NCBI GenBank assembly: GCA_963843385.1
Contig: CAWJJY010000001.1
Location: forward strand, 186,001 to 250,000
Direction: 5' to 3'
DNA length: 64,000 nt
From: CAVOHU01 sp963843385
GTDB lineage: Bacteria; Acidobacteriota; Vicinamibacteria; Vicinamibacterales; JAKQTR01
The notes under the pieces are model-generated. The model saw only the letters and a program-made list of their open reading frames with translations, did no database searches and was not told the DNA's origin. The position numbers and the translations under genes were made by a program. Below are positions 1-9,052 of this stretch, piece after piece (position 1 is the first letter of the stretch; every line of letters starts with the position of its first letter).

Positions 1-111
1 TTTGGCAGAAAACGGAGGGGCAAGGGCGCCGACCTTCGCAGCGTAGAGGAGCGAAGGTGCCGCGATGAGCACGAGCGCCGCCGCGCAGGTTCGAGCCAGC
101 CCCGGTTTCAT
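1..111 (-). CDS. Redoxin/TlpA-like thiol-disulfide protein, N-terminal fragment
   Basis: Only the first 37 codons lie in the window; the frame is open to the left edge. The peptide starts MKPGLARTCAAAL, has a hydrophobic signal-like core ending near LLYAA, and continues with VGALAPPFSAK, which resembles the conserved start of AhpC/TSA-redoxin and TlpA domains (VG..AP.F). The ATG overlaps the stop of the upstream DsbD-like gene in an ATGA arrangement, so translation is probably coupled. The shared redox theme with that neighbour supports an envelope thiol-disulfide role. The catalytic CxxC would lie beyond the edge, so the family call is tentative. Confidence 0.5.
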   Translation of the reverse strand, partial: MKPGLARTCAAALVLIAAPSLLYAAKVGALAPPFSAK

Positions 112-998
112 GGCGCGCTCCCTTTCTTTCCGCCAGGAGAAGAAATCACAGGAACCGTCACGATGAACGCCCGCCCGCCAGGCAGGGACACCACGCCCCG
201 CAGCGCAGTTGGATCTTTGGCCAACTGGGGGGATCGACGCAACTTGAATCGGAGGCCGCCAGGAATTGGCTCGACTGCCTGCGGGACGGATTCCTCCATC
301 TGGCCCGGGTCGACGGGAAAGAAGACGCCGGTTGCCAGGTGTTCTCCGGCCAGCACGTCAATCTGAAACGCGTCCGGAGACGACTTCGCCTTCGCGCTCC
401 ATCCCGCCGGGGCCCGGCGAGGCACCTTGGCCCGGGCGTCACGGACCTCAGCCTGCCAGCCCGCCAGCATGCCTCGCTCCTCGCCGGTCAGCGGAAGCCG
501 CAGCTCGAGCTGCGCCTGGCCGGGCAGGCACATGTCTTTGCAGATGAGCCACTTGACCGACGCGGCGATGCTGGCGCCGGTCCCCGCTCCGGCACGAGCG
601 GACGAACTGATCGGCACGGGGAGCACGACCACGCCCCTGTATCCGTAGCTGACAATTCCGTCGGAGTCGATGCGCTGCGGGGCAGGCCACTCGAAGGCAC
701 CGGCTTTGAGTCCCTGCGTGAGCTTCCACACGACTTGTGGGGGACCGCCGGAGTCGCCCGGATTCTGCCAGTAGATGTGCCACTGGGGCTCGAGCTCGAA
801 TCGCAGTCCCAGCCAGAGAGTCCCGCCCGGTCCGGGTCCTTCTGTGCCTGCGATGAGCTCGACCGACACGTGAGGTGCGGAAACACGTCGCGAGGCGTCG
901 GCCCGGGCTTCGACGCGAGCCTGGACTCGCGCAGCGGACCCAAGCAGGGTAAGGCCAATGGCCAGCGACACCACGGCACGAGAGGTCAACCGTTGCAT
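108..998 (-). CDS. DsbD N-terminal (alpha) domain-like periplasmic protein
   Basis: This 296-residue protein has an N-terminal signal peptide (hydrophobic stretch about residues 8-22, then basic/acidic residues). The rest resembles the periplasmic alpha domain of the thiol reductase DsbD: a beta-rich region with WHIYWQNPGDSG and a CKDMCLPG cysteine pair about halfway. In DsbD that domain passes electrons from the membrane domain to periplasmic acceptors; here no membrane domain follows, so it is a stand-alone module. I chose the second ATG rather than the one three codons upstream, because a TAGAAT hexamer lies seven bases before it and contains the earlier ATG, suggesting leaderless translation. 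The 3' end overlaps the redoxin gene by 4 bases, forming a small redox operon. Confidence 0.7.
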   Translation of the reverse strand: MQRLTSRAVVSLAIGLTLLGSAARVQARVEARADASRRVSAPHVSVELIAGTEGPGPGGTLWLGLRFELEPQWHIYWQNPGDSGGPPQVVWKLTQGLKAGAFEWPAPQRIDSDGIVSYGYRGVVVLPVPISSSARAGAGTGASIAASVKWLICKDMCLPGQAQLELRLPLTGEERGMLAGWQAEVRDARAKVPRRAPAGWSAKAKSSPDAFQIDVLAGEHLATGVFFPVDPGQMEESVPQAVEPIPGGLRFKLRRSPQLAKDPTALRGVVSLPGGRAFIVTVPVISSPGGKKGSAP

Positions 999-1005
999 GG
1001 CGACC

Positions 1006-1011
1006 ATTCTA
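1006..1011 (-). promoter_or_regulatory. -10 hexamer of a putative leaderless promoter
   Basis: TAGAAT on the minus strand sits exactly 7 bases before the ATG of the DsbD-like gene and no Shine-Dalgarno is present. That spacing places the transcription start at or next to the A of the start codon. No convincing -35 was identified. Confidence 0.5.
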
Positions 1012-1020
1012 CCCGCGACC

Positions 1021-1773
1021 CTACCGTTCTTCGAAGGTTGCGATCACGGGACCGTGATCGCTCGTGCCCACCTCGCGAAACGCAGGGCATGTCACGGCGT
1101 TGCCGGCCACGGCCGGACTGGCGAGGATGTAGTCAAGCCGCCACCCGATGTTGCGCTGGCGCATGCCTCGCCAGGGAGCCCACCAGGTGAAGTACTCCTC
1201 GTCAACGGGATTCAGTATCCGCCCGACGTCGACCAGGCCCTGCTGGAGGAGCCTGTCGAACAGCGCGCGCTCCTCGGGGAGCTGACCGATGGCGGTCGGC
1301 TTCCGTTCTTTCGGATGCACGTCGATTTCGCGATGGGCCACGTTCAGGTCCCCGCAGACGACGAGCGGCCGGCCCGACGCCTGGTGGTTCGCCGCCAACT
1401 GCGCCAGCGCTTCCAGGAACCGGATCTTCGGCGCGAATTCCTTTCCGCCGTTCGGCACATAGACCGAGGCGATCGTCAGACCCTTGACCTCCGCGACGAC
1501 GATGCGCGTTTCGTGGTCGAACTCGGGATGCGTGAACGACGGCCTGTCGGGTGCGGCGGACTTGCTGATGAGCAGGGCCACGCCTGAATAGGCGCGGCTC
1601 CCGTGCCAGTATCCCCAGTAGTTCTCGAGCCCGAGCAGATCAGGCGGGACCTGATCGGGCGTCGCCTTCAGCTCCTGCAGGCACACCACGTCGGGCCGCT
1701 CGCCGGCCAGCCACTCGACCACCTGCGCGCCGCGCGCCCGAATGCCGTTGACGTTCCAGGTTGCGATCTTCAC
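1021..1773 (-). CDS. xthA: Exodeoxyribonuclease III (AP endonuclease, EEP family)
   Basis: The 250-residue product matches exonuclease III in length and in every motif of the exonuclease-endonuclease-phosphatase fold: NVNGIRAR at the start, CLQELKA with the metal-binding Glu, YSGVALLI, CGDLNVAHREID with the Asp/Asn pair, WRLDYIL, and SDHGPV with the catalytic His. It cleaves DNA at abasic sites and removes 3' blocking groups in base excision repair, in the cytoplasm. It starts 12 bases after the stop of the upstream cytochrome gene, so the two are probably co-transcribed although their functions are unrelated. Confidence 0.93.
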   Translation of the reverse strand: MKIATWNVNGIRARGAQVVEWLAGERPDVVCLQELKATPDQVPPDLLGLENYWGYWHGSRAYSGVALLISKSAAPDRPSFTHPEFDHETRIVVAEVKGLTIASVYVPNGGKEFAPKIRFLEALAQLAANHQASGRPLVVCGDLNVAHREIDVHPKERKPTAIGQLPEERALFDRLLQQGLVDVGRILNPVDEEYFTWWAPWRGMRQRNIGWRLDYILASPAVAGNAVTCPAFREVGTSDHGPVIATFEER

Positions 1774-1785
1774 AGGCGAAGTCCG

Positions 1786-2586
1786 CTAGTCTCCTCTGCC
1801 CCCGGTCTTCGGCAGACCAGGTCCCCACACCGTGCCGTGCAGCCCGTGGCAGGACGCGCAGCCGCCGATGACCTCGCCGTAGATCGCGACCTTGGCGCCC
1901 TGGTCGGTCGCCTTCAAGGCGCGGTCGGCGATGTCGTGCACGCGGGTCTCCGACGTCACGACTTCCCGGGTCAGCTTCGCGTCCTTCGGGAGATCCTGGG
2001 CGACCAGCGGCGAGGCTTTCAGGGCCTCGGCGCCCTTCTTCCAGACCTCGTCGGATGGGATCGCCAGGCCCTGGTACATCAGGTCGACCGCGTACTGATG
2101 CATCAGCATGTGGCTCTGCGTCCCGGGAATCATGACGGGCATGATCACGTCCGGGAACTTCGGCACCGCCTTGCTTCCGGCATGGCACGTGCCGCAGGTC
2201 GCGACCATCGCAGCGGCGGCCGTCGCGGCGTTGGCCACCGACATCGCGGCCGCCACCGCTCCCGCCGACTTCTTCATGTCGGCAACATATACGTCGGACC
2301 CCGCCGGCAACGCCGCTCCGGCCGGGAGCTGGGCGATGGCCTGGGCCGGTGCCCTCATCGCGTCAAGGTCGCCCCTGATCGCCGCTTCCTCGATCTCGCG
2401 GACCCTGGCGAAATGATCGTCCATCTCCTTCAGGATTTCCGCGACGGGCTTCGATTGCTGGGCCGCTGAAGCTGCGGGCTTTGCCTGGTCGGCGGGCGCC
2501 TGGGAGCCGCCTCCACACGCCCCGACGGTGACAAGCAGTGCCGTTGAGAGAAGCGCAAGGGCCAGGAAGGATCGGCGAGGTGACAT
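1786..2586 (-). CDS. Di-haem cytochrome c-type lipoprotein
   Basis: The 266-residue protein begins with a basic n-region, a hydrophobic core and a lipobox VGAC, so it is probably lipid-anchored outside the inner membrane. Two haem c motifs are visible, CGTCH in the middle and CASCH near the C-terminus, consistent with two covalently attached haems. The N-terminal part after the Cys is Ala/Gln-rich and likely flexible. I chose the ATG at MSPRRSF because it gives a proper signal sequence and has GGAG six bases upstream; a longer in-frame start exists 16 codons earlier. The exact electron donor is unknown. Confidence 0.75.
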   Translation of the reverse strand: MSPRRSFLALALLSTALLVTVGACGGGSQAPADQAKPAASAAQQSKPVAEILKEMDDHFARVREIEEAAIRGDLDAMRAPAQAIAQLPAGAALPAGSDVYVADMKKSAGAVAAAMSVANAATAAAAMVATCGTCHAGSKAVPKFPDVIMPVMIPGTQSHMLMHQYAVDLMYQGLAIPSDEVWKKGAEALKASPLVAQDLPKDAKLTREVVTSETRVHDIADRALKATDQGAKVAIYGEVIGGCASCHGLHGTVWGPGLPKTGGRGD

Positions 2587-2683
2587 GGCAGTCTCCAGGG
2601 GGGACTCCGAGATTGTCGGCCTCCTGCCAGCCACGCGTCAAGCCGAGGCGCGTGCCGCCCCGGCGTGTCCTTTTCCCGCGTCG

Positions 2684-4414
2684 CTACCGGCCCTCGACAC
2701 GCACGATGCGCCCTTCGAGAGCCGTGGTCACTCGCTGGCCGGGCAGGGCCTTGATCGCCTCCTCGGTGACCGTGCGCCAGCTCGGCACTTGCGAGGGGTC
2801 GTCGAGTCTTCGCGGGCTCGAACCGCCCTTGCCCTTCGCGAACAGGGCGTAGCCGTCGCGATAGCCGTTCTCCCACAGGTAGTCGAGCGATGCCACCGCG
2901 TAGCGCCGGTCGAGGGCGAGCGGCTCGTAGTCGGGCGCACCGCGCGGCTTCACGCGGACATCGCCAGGATCGATGCGATAGACCGGCTGGTCGGCCGGTC
3001 CGCTCACGTGATACTGGAAGCGGATGCCGGCCACCTGCAGAAACCGCCCGTGGCCGGTGTGCACGAGCGCGACGGAGGTCCGCAGGATGTCGAGCAGCTC
3101 GGCACCGGTCAGCTCGAAGGACACCACGTTGTTGTCGAAATAGAAGATGCCTTCGATGTCATAGATCCGAATCGGCGATCCCGCGGGAATGTTGTCATTG
3201 ATGCGGATGGCCCCGCCGTTGAGGAACGCCAGGTCGGCGTGCATCCGATCCCGGATCGTGTCGGCCAGGAAATTGCCGAGCGCCGTCTCGCGTCCCCGCA
3301 CGGCCGGCTCGACTCCCTCGAGCGTGTGTTCGGTGCTGCCGATCACTTGCATCAGGTCACGCCCGGTCTGGGCCCTTGCCGCGCTCGCCAGCTCTGCAAG
3401 CGAGGCCTGGACCTCCGCCTCGACCACCGGGTCCTTCTGGATATCCGCGCCGACCTCGATGCGCCGCGGTGCGGCCACCGCCAGTCGGCCGGTCGCATCC
3501 CTGTTGACCTCAATCGTGATGGCCGACTTGACGTCGGCGTCAGCCTTGGTAATCCAGGTCTTCCCGATGCGGCGCTGCATGAAGAAATGCTCGTGGCCGC
3601 CAATGACCATGTCGATTTCCGGGAATGCCCGGGCCATCCGGACGTCCTGGTCGATCTCCTGGTGCGTCAGCGCAATCAGGATCTGAGCGCCCCTTGCCGT
3701 GAGCCGGTCAATCGCCGCCCGGACGAAGCCGTCGACCTTGCCGGCGTCGTACCCGTAGGTGAGCCAGTCGCGCGGCTGGGAGTCCACAGTAAGGCCGAAG
3801 ATGCCCGCCTTGATCCCGCCGATCTCGATCAGGTCGTCGTCCTTGACGTTGGTCAGTCGCGACGAGAGGGGTTGCTCGGGCCCCTTGCCGGCCGAGCGAT
3901 AGCGCACATTGGACGAGACGTACGTGAAATCCGACTGCGCCACCCGGCCGAGCACGAGGCCCGGGTCGCGATCGTCGAACTCGTGATTGCCGAAGGTCAC
4001 AACCGTGTAGGGGTCGAAGGCGCCCGGATCACCGTCGAGCAGGTTGAGGCTGCGAATCATCGGCTGCGCCCGCAGGAACTTGCTCATCACCGACGGGAAC
4101 AGGAAGTCGCCCGCGTGCAGGAGCAGGACCGGCCTGCCTGTCGCCTCGATCTGACGCCGGAGTGTCCGCACCCTTGCCAGCCCACCGACGGTGCCGCCCT
4201 CGATGCCCTCGATCTTGTAGACATCGTTGATTTGGAGGATCGTGAAGCCGCCGCCCGGAGCCTGTGACGAGCTATCTTGTTGAGAATAGGATGCTTGTGT
4301 CGCTTGTGGCCGCCTCACGTCAGCCTGGGTCCCTTCTGAGGCCATCGAAAGGGCCGCGATCGCGACGAGGCCGGCGAGTGTGCCCATCACGGGGCGAGCC
4401 TTGAGCGGTGTCAC
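2684..4414 (-). CDS. 5'-nucleotidase/UshA-type metallophosphatase, exported
   Basis: This 576-residue protein has a signal peptide followed by a metallophosphatase domain (ILQINDVYKIEG, LLLHAGDF, TFGNHEFDDRD, IGGHEHFF) and a C-terminal 5'-nucleotidase domain (FLNGGAIR, YFDNNVVSFELTG). The family hydrolyses nucleotides or sugar nucleotides in the periplasm using two metal ions. The first motif is NDVY rather than the usual NDxH, so one common residue differs. The start is GTG, chosen because AAGGAG lies 6 bases upstream; an ATG 30 codons earlier would add an implausible leader. The substrate cannot be told from sequence. Confidence 0.82.
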   Translation of the reverse strand: MTPLKARPVMGTLAGLVAIAALSMASEGTQADVRRPQATQASYSQQDSSSQAPGGGFTILQINDVYKIEGIEGGTVGGLARVRTLRRQIEATGRPVLLLHAGDFLFPSVMSKFLRAQPMIRSLNLLDGDPGAFDPYTVVTFGNHEFDDRDPGLVLGRVAQSDFTYVSSNVRYRSAGKGPEQPLSSRLTNVKDDDLIEIGGIKAGIFGLTVDSQPRDWLTYGYDAGKVDGFVRAAIDRLTARGAQILIALTHQEIDQDVRMARAFPEIDMVIGGHEHFFMQRRIGKTWITKADADVKSAITIEVNRDATGRLAVAAPRRIEVGADIQKDPVVEAEVQASLAELASAARAQTGRDLMQVIGSTEHTLEGVEPAVRGRETALGNFLADTIRDRMHADLAFLNGGAIRINDNIPAGSPIRIYDIEGIFYFDNNVVSFELTGAELLDILRTSVALVHTGHGRFLQVAGIRFQYHVSGPADQPVYRIDPGDVRVKPRGAPDYEPLALDRRYAVASLDYLWENGYRDGYALFAKGKGGSSPRRLDDPSQVPSWRTVTEEAIKALPGQRVTTALEGRIVRVEGR

Positions 4415-4555
4415 GGAAACTCCTTTGTTATCTGTTGTTTCTAGTCGGATCAGTACAGCCGACGCGACGGGGAATGTCAAGAAAGCCCTGCCGGCTGGCC
4501 GCACCGGGATTGCACGTTTTCGTCCCCGAAACGGGACGGCCGGGTCAAATAACGA

Positions 4556-4590
4556 TTGAGAATGTCGGAATCGGGCCGTAAAATCGGCCG
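4556..4590 (+). promoter_or_regulatory. Sigma-70-type promoter with palindromic -10 region
   Basis: TTGAGA (4556-4561) and TAAAAT (4579-4584) are separated by 17 bases, an optimal vegetative promoter layout. The -10 is flanked by a perfect inverted repeat, GGCCG on the left and CGGCC on the right, which could be an operator. It would drive the DGQHR gene with a leader of about 57 bases. Confidence 0.55.
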
Positions 4591-4647
4591 ACTTCGGTAA
4601 AGTAGAAGAAGGCGAAACCTCGGGAAAATCACGCAGCAGGGGCTTCC

Positions 4648-5781
4648 ATGATTAGCGTGTCCGCCATCCGGATGCAGCAGTTCGGCGTTCAGTTCTACCA
4701 GGCGTCGCTGACGGCGCGCGACATCGACAAGCTGGTCCGCTTCGAAGTGTTGAGCTACGGCGATCAGCAGCATCCGCCCGTCCGAGGCCGCAAGCGCACC
4801 GGCGCCGTGTCCAAGATCAACTGGGACCTGCTCGAGCGCCGCATCGCCGCGAGCGATAAGGCCTACCAGCGGCACATTATCCGCCGCAAGATCGACGAGC
4901 TGGTGCAGTACTACGAACAGTGCCGCCAGGCGCGCGATCTGCCTTCGATCCCGGGCGCGGTGATCATCTCGTGTGACGAAGCGCTGTCGTTCTCCCCGGT
5001 CGAGGATGGATCGACTCTGGGCACGCTCAAGGTTCCGGAGCGCGAAGGCATCCTGCGCGCCATCGACGGCCAGCATCGCCTGCTGGCCATGCACGCCGAT
5101 ATCGAACGCTTCGGCGCGGACTCCTTCACGGTGCCCGCCGTCATCTTCGACCAGCTCGCCGAGGACCACATCGTCCAGATGTTCGTGACCATCAACGCGA
5201 AGCACACGCGGCTGAACGCGTCGCACCTGGTCAGTCTGTCGGGCCGCCAGCTGTATCGCGACGAAAGCCTGGCCGCCGCGCACGACGTGGTCCGCGCGCT
5301 GAACGACCGCGACGATTCCCCGCTCTACGGCGACATCCGATTGCTCGGCGTCGGCAGGGGGAGCGTCGCGCAGGCACCGCTGGCGCAGGAATTGAAGAGA
5401 CTGTTCCAGGCTGACGCCTTCGGCGGTGCGCGGCGCACGGCCGACTTCCAGGAAGAGGCGAAGAAGTTCTTCGTGAACTACTTCAAGCAGATCGCCCTCG
5501 TGTTCGGGGCTGCCTGGAACGGGCGCAAGTACGCGATCAAGTCGTCCACGGCGCTGCGGGCGTTCGTGCGCGTGGCGCCCGAGGTCGTGCGCCGGCTCGA
5601 CCAGGAGCACGCGGACCGCTCCGACTTCCGCGCGATCGGCCGCGTCATCGCGCCCTGGGGCCATCGCATCGGCGACCTGCGATTCGAGATCAACGGCGCG
5701 TGGGGCCGCGGGACGACGGTCGACGCGGTCGCCAAGGAACTGAGGCTCGCGCTGCAGTACCCCGAAGGCGCGATGGTCTAA
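4648..5781 (+). CDS. DGQHR-domain protein (DndB-like), solitary
   Basis: This 377-residue protein carries the signature IDGQHRLLAMH near residue 140, followed by FVTINAKHTRLNASH, which is typical of DGQHR-domain proteins such as DndB. DndB is the regulator and DNA-binding partner of DNA phosphorothioation systems. No dndA/C/D/E or restriction gene flanks it, so the substrate and role are unknown; a DNA-binding ParB-like or regulatory function is inference. The gene stands alone between leftward genes and has its own promoter with a palindromic -10. The C-terminal third (EVVRRLDQEHADRSDF onward) has no motif that I recognise. Confidence 0.75.
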   Translation: MISVSAIRMQQFGVQFYQASLTARDIDKLVRFEVLSYGDQQHPPVRGRKRTGAVSKINWDLLERRIAASDKAYQRHIIRRKIDELVQYYEQCRQARDLPSIPGAVIISCDEALSFSPVEDGSTLGTLKVPEREGILRAIDGQHRLLAMHADIERFGADSFTVPAVIFDQLAEDHIVQMFVTINAKHTRLNASHLVSLSGRQLYRDESLAAAHDVVRALNDRDDSPLYGDIRLLGVGRGSVAQAPLAQELKRLFQADAFGGARRTADFQEEAKKFFVNYFKQIALVFGAAWNGRKYAIKSSTALRAFVRVAPEVVRRLDQEHADRSDFRAIGRVIAPWGHRIGDLRFEINGAWGRGTTVDAVAKELRLALQYPEGAMV

Positions 5782-5922
5782 ACGAAACCGTACGACTCCC
5801 CGAGCTGTCCGGCAGGTGCGTCCGCCAGGCACCTGTCTGCTCCAGCAGCAAGGTCAGCGGCGTCAGGCTTCCGGCTGCAGCGCAGTCTGGCGCGTCGCCG
5901 GGCCGGTCGTGAAGTCGGACTA

Positions 5923-8276
5923 TTATTCGCCCTCGCCGAGGATGACCGACTTGTACCGCTGGTAGAGATACGCCCCGAGCAGCAGCAGCGCGCCCATCCC
6001 GAGGAAGCCGATGATGCGGTAGGCGCCGCCCAGCTCCGAGAGATCCACGATCAGCAGCTTGCCGGCCGTAAGGGCGAGCAGCAGGATCGCGAGATACCTG
6101 ATCGGCCGATAGCGCCCCACGATGCCCGCGATGACGAGCCCCGTGCCATAAATGCCCCACGCAAGGGACAGCGACATGCCTCTGGCCAGATCCGCTGTCG
6201 CCTGCTCTGCCTCGCGCACGTGGAAGTAGGACGTGATTTCAACGCTGACGAGCAGGATCGTGATGAGATTCGCGGCGATCACCAGGCCCGCGATGTCGCG
6301 TTCTCGCCTTCGCCCTGCGAGGTGCGCGCCCGACCCCCGGTGGACGTAGCGCGAGCAGGTAGATCATCGCCACGATCACCAGGGTCGATCCGGCCCTCGG
6401 ATTCCACACCGCCGTGAAGCCGGCTGGCGTTTCGAAGAACCCGACGTCGATGAGCCGGACCAGCACCACCATCAGCAGGGCGGCGCCGCCAAGCCGCATC
6501 CACTCGCGGCGGATGATGAGTCCCGGTCCACATGATGGCCGTGGCCTCCGCGGCCCAGCCCACCACCGCCCACCAGTCGTCGAACTGGAGCCCGATTGCG
6601 AAGCCCGCCATGCCGAAGGCGAGCGCCAGCCCTTGGGCCGGAGCTTCCCGGCTGATGCGGCGGCTCATCACCGCGAGCGCGCCGCTCCACGCGGCGAGGG
6701 CGAGTGCCACGATTGCCGTGTGGGCCGGCAGCATCCGGTCGAACAGGATGTAGAGGCCGTCGAACAAGGCAAGTCCGTTCAGGTGGAAGAGCGTGATGTC
6801 GACAAGATCCGGCTCCTTGCTGCTGCGCCAGAGGTGTTCGGCCTGCGCGAGCAGATGCATCCGGTAGAGCGCGATGAGGACGCTCACGCGCCGGGACCCG
6901 CCACTGCGGCTGGCCGTGGCCGGCAAACCATGCGAGAAACGGCACGACGCAGCGAACCACGCGATCAGCCGCACCCAGGGCCGTCCGGCGCGCGCCGACG
7001 CCGCGACAACAATCGCGCTGGAGATCGAGAGATAGACGAGCAGCGCCTCGGAGTGCTGGAACAGGTTGTTGAGCGACGCGATGTGGAAGACCACGGGGCC
7101 GGCCCACAGCACCTTGGTCACCACCCGCGAATTCTCATCGTGCTTCTTGCCGGCCTCGACGAGCACGTAGAGGAACATCGCGCAGAAGAGCACCAGAAAG
7201 ATCTCGGTCGGGAGGAATTTCGCCGGCGTGTACCAACGGGTGGCCCATCCGAAGAACGTCACCCCCGTGAGGAGGAAGCTCGCGAGGTTCAGCAGCGGCC
7301 ACGACCGCCTGTGGGCGAGGAACATCGTCCCCGCCACGAGCAGCGCGTCGTAGCCGAGGAGGGTGACCTGCGCGTCGGTGTCTCCGCCGATCAGAAACGG
7401 CGTGATGAACCCGCCGACAATCGCCATCAGCGCCAGGCCGGGCGAGTCGAAGTGGTCGGCGGAAAGCGCCGCGGCGGCCGCGGTTGCCGCGAACAGGAGG
7501 AACGCCGGCATCCGGTCGATCAGGCCATAGAAGGCGAACGCCGCGTAGAGGGAGATGAAGATGACCGCGTAGCCTGCGCCGGTCAGGATCTGGCCGTAGA
7601 GCCGGTATTCGCGGCGGACGAACCAGGCGCCGCCGCCGGCAAGCGCCAGACCGATCAGTCCGCCGATGATGACGCGGGCCGTCTCGTCGATCCAGTGATT
7701 GTCGAAGGCGAACTTCACGAAGAACCCGACGCCGAGCACCAGGACCGCCGCGCCGACAAACAGGAACCACTGTCCGCCGATCTGGGATTCGAGCGTCTCC
7801 TCGCGTTTCGGCCGTTCGACAACTGGTGAGGTGAGGGAGGCTGGAGCCGAAGGCCGTATCATCGTCCCTTGCGCACGTTCCGCGCCGGGTCCGGTAGGCG
7901 CAGCGGCGCCAGCCCGCGCCGCCTCGATCACTCGCGCCGCCGTCGTCTCGGGCCATTCTGCGGGTGGAACCGCCGTCGTCTCGGGCCGATCGACCGGTGC
8001 GATTGCGGGCGTCGCGGTCGGCCGGGAAGCTGCCAGGGCCGGACTCGCCTCACGCGCATCGGAAATTGGTTCCGCCGCCTGCTCTCCGGCCTCGATGTGG
8101 TTGAGGCGACGAGTTGCCGCCGCCACGACCTCGCGGAGCGCCGAGAGGTCCCTGTCGATCGTTCTCAGCTTTCGAAGCGCCTCCGTGCTTCGGAGAAAGC
8201 CCAGCACCGCCAGCACGCAGCAGGTGATTCCCGCAAACAGGATCAGCAGAAACACCGCCGCGATGTAGCCTGCCAT
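5923..8276 (-). pseudogene. DUF2339 multi-pass membrane protein, frameshifted
   Basis: The intact reading starts MAGYIAAVFLLILFAG with GGAGGG upstream, continues through a coiled region (LRKLRTIDRDLSALRE) and an Ala/Pro-rich linker, and then enters the many-helix DUF2339 region (GGQWFLFVGAAVLVLGVGFF onward). Homology-like sequence then jumps between frames. There is a short out-of-frame patch near 6880-6950 (VVPFLAWFAGHGQPQW is in another frame). A further shift occurs near 6520, where WTG should continue into LIIRREWMRLGG, and another near 6350 before YVHRGSGAHLAGRRRERD. The last 119 codons end at 5923. The function of DUF2339 proteins is unknown. At least four indels would be needed to restore one frame, so this is either a decayed gene or an assembly error. 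Confidence 0.7.
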
Positions 8277-8413
8277 CGCCGTCCCTCCCGGCCTCGGGGG
8301 CCCCGGAATCCGGGACCGCACGCGCATACGATATGTCGTTGCGCCTGAAATGTCGTGTTGGGATGCTGAGGAATCGTGATAAACGTCTATTTCGCGAGAT
8401 TCCTGCGACGGCC

Positions 8414-9004
8414 ATGTCCCACGCGCACAGCCTGACACTCGGCGGCCGGATCGCCCGTGCGGTGTCCATCGCAGCCCTGGCCATGGCGGCGGCCCTGGAC
8501 GCGGGCTGCCTGGTCGTCAGCCTCCAGCCCTTCTACGAGCAGCGGACCATCGAGCCCGACGACCGGCTGCTCGGCGCGTGGCTCAACGCGGAGGACGGCG
8601 TCACGGTGATCGTGGAGAGGGGAGCGTGGAGCTCCTACAGGCTGACCTACAAGGAAGGAACGCGCGCGAGTGTCTTCACCGCGTACCACACACGGATTGC
8701 CGGCGCGTCGTTCATCGATCTGTGTTCCGAAACCGGCATCGAGACGAGCCCGGTGATGGTGCCCGCCCACTCGGTGTTTCGGATTGATCTGGCGGACAAG
8801 ACCCTGAAGGTGTGGGGCCTGAACTACGACTGGTTCGTGGACGCCAGCGAAGGACGGCGTCTCGGCGGGCTGACCTTCGGCGTCGACGCCAAACGGAACA
8901 TCGTGCTCACTTCGCCGACCCGGGCTCTGCGGGAGTGGATCGCCGCTCACCTGAAGCAGGACGCGGTATTCGGAGAACCAGTCACGCTGATGCGGAAGGA
9001 GTGA
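8414..9004 (+). CDS. Conserved hypothetical lipoprotein-like protein
   Basis: I do not recognise a named family. The 196-residue product has a hydrophobic N-terminus ending in a lipobox-like LDAGC, directly followed by LVVSLQPFYEQR and DDRLLGAW, a pattern like small outer-membrane or periplasmic lipoproteins with a lipocalin-like beta fold. The upstream in-frame ATG at 8333 would add 27 residues that spoil the signal sequence, so I chose the ATG giving MSHAHSLT. It stands alone between two leftward genes. Confidence 0.55.
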   Translation: MSHAHSLTLGGRIARAVSIAALAMAAALDAGCLVVSLQPFYEQRTIEPDDRLLGAWLNAEDGVTVIVERGAWSSYRLTYKEGTRASVFTAYHTRIAGASFIDLCSETGIETSPVMVPAHSVFRIDLADKTLKVWGLNYDWFVDASEGRRLGGLTFGVDAKRNIVLTSPTRALREWIAAHLKQDAVFGEPVTLMRKE

Positions 9005-9052
9005 GGGTGTTCGCCAGGCGGTCGGTGCACTTCTAAGGGCGCAGGCCTTCGT

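Noticed and set aside
2528..4267. 579-codon plus-strand open frame
   Set aside because: It is antisense to the 5'-nucleotidase and lacks any domain.
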